DNA from: Chloroflexota bacterium
Lineage (GTDB): Bacteria > Chloroflexota > Anaerolineae > Anaerolineales > UBA4823
Assembly (NCBI GenBank): GCA_012798185.1
Contig: JAAZNS010000507.1
Location: forward strand, 1-8,281
Direction of reading: 5' to 3'
DNA length: 8,281 nt
The translations under genes and the position numbers were made by a program. Every line of letters begins with the position of its first letter. The stretch's first letter is position 1. This document shows positions 6,481 to 8,281 of this stretch, piece by piece. Under the pieces are notes generated by a model. The model saw only the letters and a program-made list of their open reading frames with translations. It had not been told where the DNA came from and did not search any database.

Positions 6481-6509
6481 ATTATATAACAATATGATTT
6501 TAATGTCCG
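6481..6509 (-). promoter_or_regulatory. Promoter of the TspO-like gene
   Basis: On the minus strand a perfect TATAAT (6486-6481) is preceded at exactly 17 bp by CGGACA (6509-6504), 4 of 6 to the -35 consensus. The predicted start near 6474 gives a leader of about 50 nt before the GTG codon. Confidence 0.6.
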
Positions 6510-6548
6510 CCAGCATAGAATTGCTTTTTCCTCAGCCCCCTCATTCTC

Positions 6549-6569
6549 CCCATTTTCTGCGAAAATGGG
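6549..6569. repeat. Short palindrome in the divergent promoter region
   Basis: CCCATTTTC (6549-6557) pairs perfectly with GAAAATGGG (6561-6569) around a 3-nt loop, within a stretch of C-runs and G-runs (6534-6600). The layout is that of a dispersed intergenic palindrome. It lies upstream of both divergent genes, so an operator role is possible but not supported by more than position. Confidence 0.5.
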
Positions 6570-6627
6570 AGCATGTCCGCAGGATAGGGGGGTAAGGGGG
6601 TGTGGCGGGAGTAGTGGTGACGTCGGG

Positions 6628-6633
6628 TATAAT
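6628..6633 (+). promoter_or_regulatory. -10 box of the helicase gene, near-leaderless start
   Basis: A perfect TATAAT ends 14 nt before ATG 6648. Transcription would start near 6640, leaving a leader of about 7 nt without room for a Shine-Dalgarno. The in-frame stop TAA at 6630-6632 overlaps the box, so no start further upstream is possible. A -35 hexamer is not evident. Confidence 0.5.
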
Positions 6634-6647
6634 ATCCCGGCAACTGT

Positions 6648-8281
6648 ATGGATTACCTGCAAAACCTCAATCCCCAACAACAGCAAGCCGTCACCGCCGG
6701 GCTGGGACCCATATTAGTCTTGGCAGGCCCTGGTTCTGGCAAAACGCGCGTGCTCACTCAGCGCATTGCTTACCTGATCGGCAGCCTGGGTGTGCGTCCT
6801 TATCACATCCTGGCGGTCACCTTTACCAACAAAGCCGCCCGCGAGATGGAGCGCCGCATAGTGGAGATTCTGGGCGGCGAGACACAGGGCTTATTCCTGG
6901 GTACCTTCCATGCTTCCTGCGCCCGTATCCTTCGCCGCGAAGCCGAATCGCTTCCCTTCAATTCCAATTTTGTCATCTTCGATACCGACGACCAGCTCGA
7001 CTTGGTAAAAACAGCCATCAAAGATATGAATTTGGACGAGAAATATTTCCGCCCTGCAAGCGTACTGGCAGCCATCTCCAATGCCAAGAACGAGCTGCTC
7101 TTGCCGGACGACTTTCCCGTACAAAATTACCGCGACGAAGTGGTTGCCAAAATCTACCGCCGCTATCAGGAAATGCTGCTGGCAAACAATGCCGTCGATT
7201 TCGACGACCTGTTATTATGGACCGCTTTCTTATTAGAAGAAAGCCCGGCGGTGAGAGAAAAATACGCCCGCCGTTTCGAACACGTGCTCGTGGATGAGTT
7301 CCAGGATACCAATATGGCGCAATATATCCTGCTAAAGCACCTGGCTTCCTACCATAACAATATTTTCGTAGTTGGCGATGTCGACCAATCCATCTACCGC
7401 TGGCGCGGCGCCGATTACCGCAACGTGCTGCGCTTCGAGAAAGATTTCCCCGATACTCAAACTATCCTCTTGGAACAAAATTACCGCTCCACCCAAGCCA
7501 TTCTGGATGTGGCTATGGCAGTGATCGACCGTAATCCCCAGCGTACGCGCAAGCAGCTATTCACCGAACGGGGGATGGGCGAGCGGGTAAAATTGATCGA
7601 AACGGCTGACGATCATGAAGAGGCGGCTTTTGTGGTGGATAATATTCTCCATCAGATTAGCCGAGGCGGCGCCCAGCCTGGCGATTTTGCCGTGATGTAC
7701 CGCACCAATGCCCAATCCCGTTTGCTGGAAGAAGCTTTTCTTAAAAGCGGAATCCCCCACAAACTGGTGGGAGCGCAGCGTTTTTATGGCAGACGGGAAG
7801 TGAAAGATATCATTGCCTACATGCGATTGGTGCACAACCCCCGGGATGAAGTCAGCCTTACACGGGTAATTAACACGCCAGCTCGCAGCATCGGTAATAA
7901 AACTGTCATTGCACTGCGCACCCTGGCGCAGCAGCTTAAACAATCTCCCGGGGAATTATTGCTGGCGCTTGGGCAAAATCCCGATTCGATTTCAGGCAGT
8001 GCAGAATTGGGCAGGGCTTTACCTGCCCTGGCTCGCTTCGGGAGCATGCTGGCAGGTTGGCGGGCGACGATCGACGATTTGACCTCGCTGGGGCTGATGG
8101 ACCGCATTCTGACCGATACCGATTACCACGCTTATTTGGATGACGGGAGCGAAGAAGGACAGGAGCGCTGGGAAAACATTATGGAACTGCGCCGCCTGGC
8201 AGCCGAATTCGCCGGGAAAGGCTTGAGCGCCTTCCTGGAGCAGGTGGCTTTGGTCTCGGATCAAGATACGCTGGATACTTC
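6648..8281 (+). CDS. pcrA: UvrD/PcrA-type ATP-dependent DNA helicase, 3' end outside the window
   Basis: A superfamily 1A 3'-to-5' DNA helicase acting in nucleotide-excision and mismatch repair and in clearing replication blocks. The frame is open from ATG 6648 to the edge: 544 complete codons out of the roughly 730-760 usual. Motifs are in canonical order: Q motif LNPQQQQAV (7-15), Walker A AGPGSGKT (26-33, K32), motif Ia VTFTNKAAREM (57-67), motif Ib GTFHASCARIL (85-95), Walker B VLVDEFQDTN (213-222, D216 and E217), motif III VGDVDQSIYRWRGAD (242-256), motif IV LLEQNYRST (274-282) and FAVMYRTNAQSR (347-358). Motifs V and VI and the C-terminal tail fall outside. The start is certain because an in-frame stop lies 15 nt upstream and the Q motif begins at residue 7. 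It differs from RecB/AddA in its short N terminus and lack of long insertions. PcrA, UvrD and Rep cannot be told apart firmly from this part. Confidence 0.93.
   Translation, partial: MDYLQNLNPQQQQAVTAGLGPILVLAGPGSGKTRVLTQRIAYLIGSLGVRPYHILAVTFTNKAAREMERRIVEILGGETQGLFLGTFHASCARILRREAESLPFNSNFVIFDTDDQLDLVKTAIKDMNLDEKYFRPASVLAAISNAKNELLLPDDFPVQNYRDEVVAKIYRRYQEMLLANNAVDFDDLLLWTAFLLEESPAVREKYARRFEHVLVDEFQDTNMAQYILLKHLASYHNNIFVVGDVDQSIYRWRGADYRNVLRFEKDFPDTQTILLEQNYRSTQAILDVAMAVIDRNPQRTRKQLFTERGMGERVKLIETADDHEEAAFVVDNILHQISRGGAQPGDFAVMYRTNAQSRLLEEAFLKSGIPHKLVGAQRFYGRREVKDIIAYMRLVHNPRDEVSLTRVINTPARSIGNKTVIALRTLAQQLKQSPGELLLALGQNPDSISGSAELGRALPALARFGSMLAGWRATIDDLTSLGLMDRILTDTDYHAYLDDGSEEGQERWENIMELRRLAAEFAGKGLSAFLEQVALVSDQDTLDT

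Noticed and set aside
6602..7297. 231-codon plus-strand frame over the helicase start
   Set aside because: Its product is Arg/Ser/Pro-rich and without motifs, while the overlapping frame from 6648 carries all helicase motifs.

Overview
The window looks like bacterial chromosome of roughly balanced GC content. It holds six protein-coding loci on both strands, separated by AT-richer intergenic DNA with palindromic and repeated sequence. Three things suggest a member of the Chloroflexota (Anaerolineae-like): the long TspO-related membrane protein, the 'CTGAGCGAAGCGAAGAG' type intergenic repeats, and genes that start right behind a -10 box without a Shine-Dalgarno. This assignment is an inference, not a proof.

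Layout. Bases 62-1714 (minus) encode a zinc amidohydrolase of the N-acyl-D-amino-acid deacylase (D-aminoacylase) type. Bases 1715-2525 hold no intact gene. They contain a non-autonomous, transposon-like element (about 1753-2058) with terminal inverted repeats around two 96-bp tandem repeats plus a partial third, then a perfect 12-bp hairpin (2075-2107), a decayed reading frame (2171-2392) and a probable promoter (2474-2503). Bases 2526-3929 (plus) encode a secreted protein of 467 aa that I cannot assign to a family. Bases 3960-4022 hold a 63-bp palindromic relative of the first element. Bases 4133-4546 (minus) encode a small protein with two ACT-like domains. Bases 4766-5523 (minus) are a DUF169-family gene broken by a -1 frameshift at a run of five A residues. 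Bases 5665-6423 (minus) encode an extended TspO/MBR-like membrane protein. From 6648 to the window edge (plus) lies a UvrD/PcrA-type superfamily 1 DNA helicase with about three quarters of its expected length.

The genes do not form an obvious pathway or operon. Spacers are 100-800 bp, most genes have their own start signals, and strands alternate. The TspO-like gene and the helicase are divergent across a 224-bp region that holds a promoter for each. I see no CRISPR array, tRNA, rRNA, phage or defence cassette. The most notable items are the pair of inverted-repeat elements flanking the unknown secreted protein gene, the frameshifted DUF169 gene, and two genes with leaderless-type starts.
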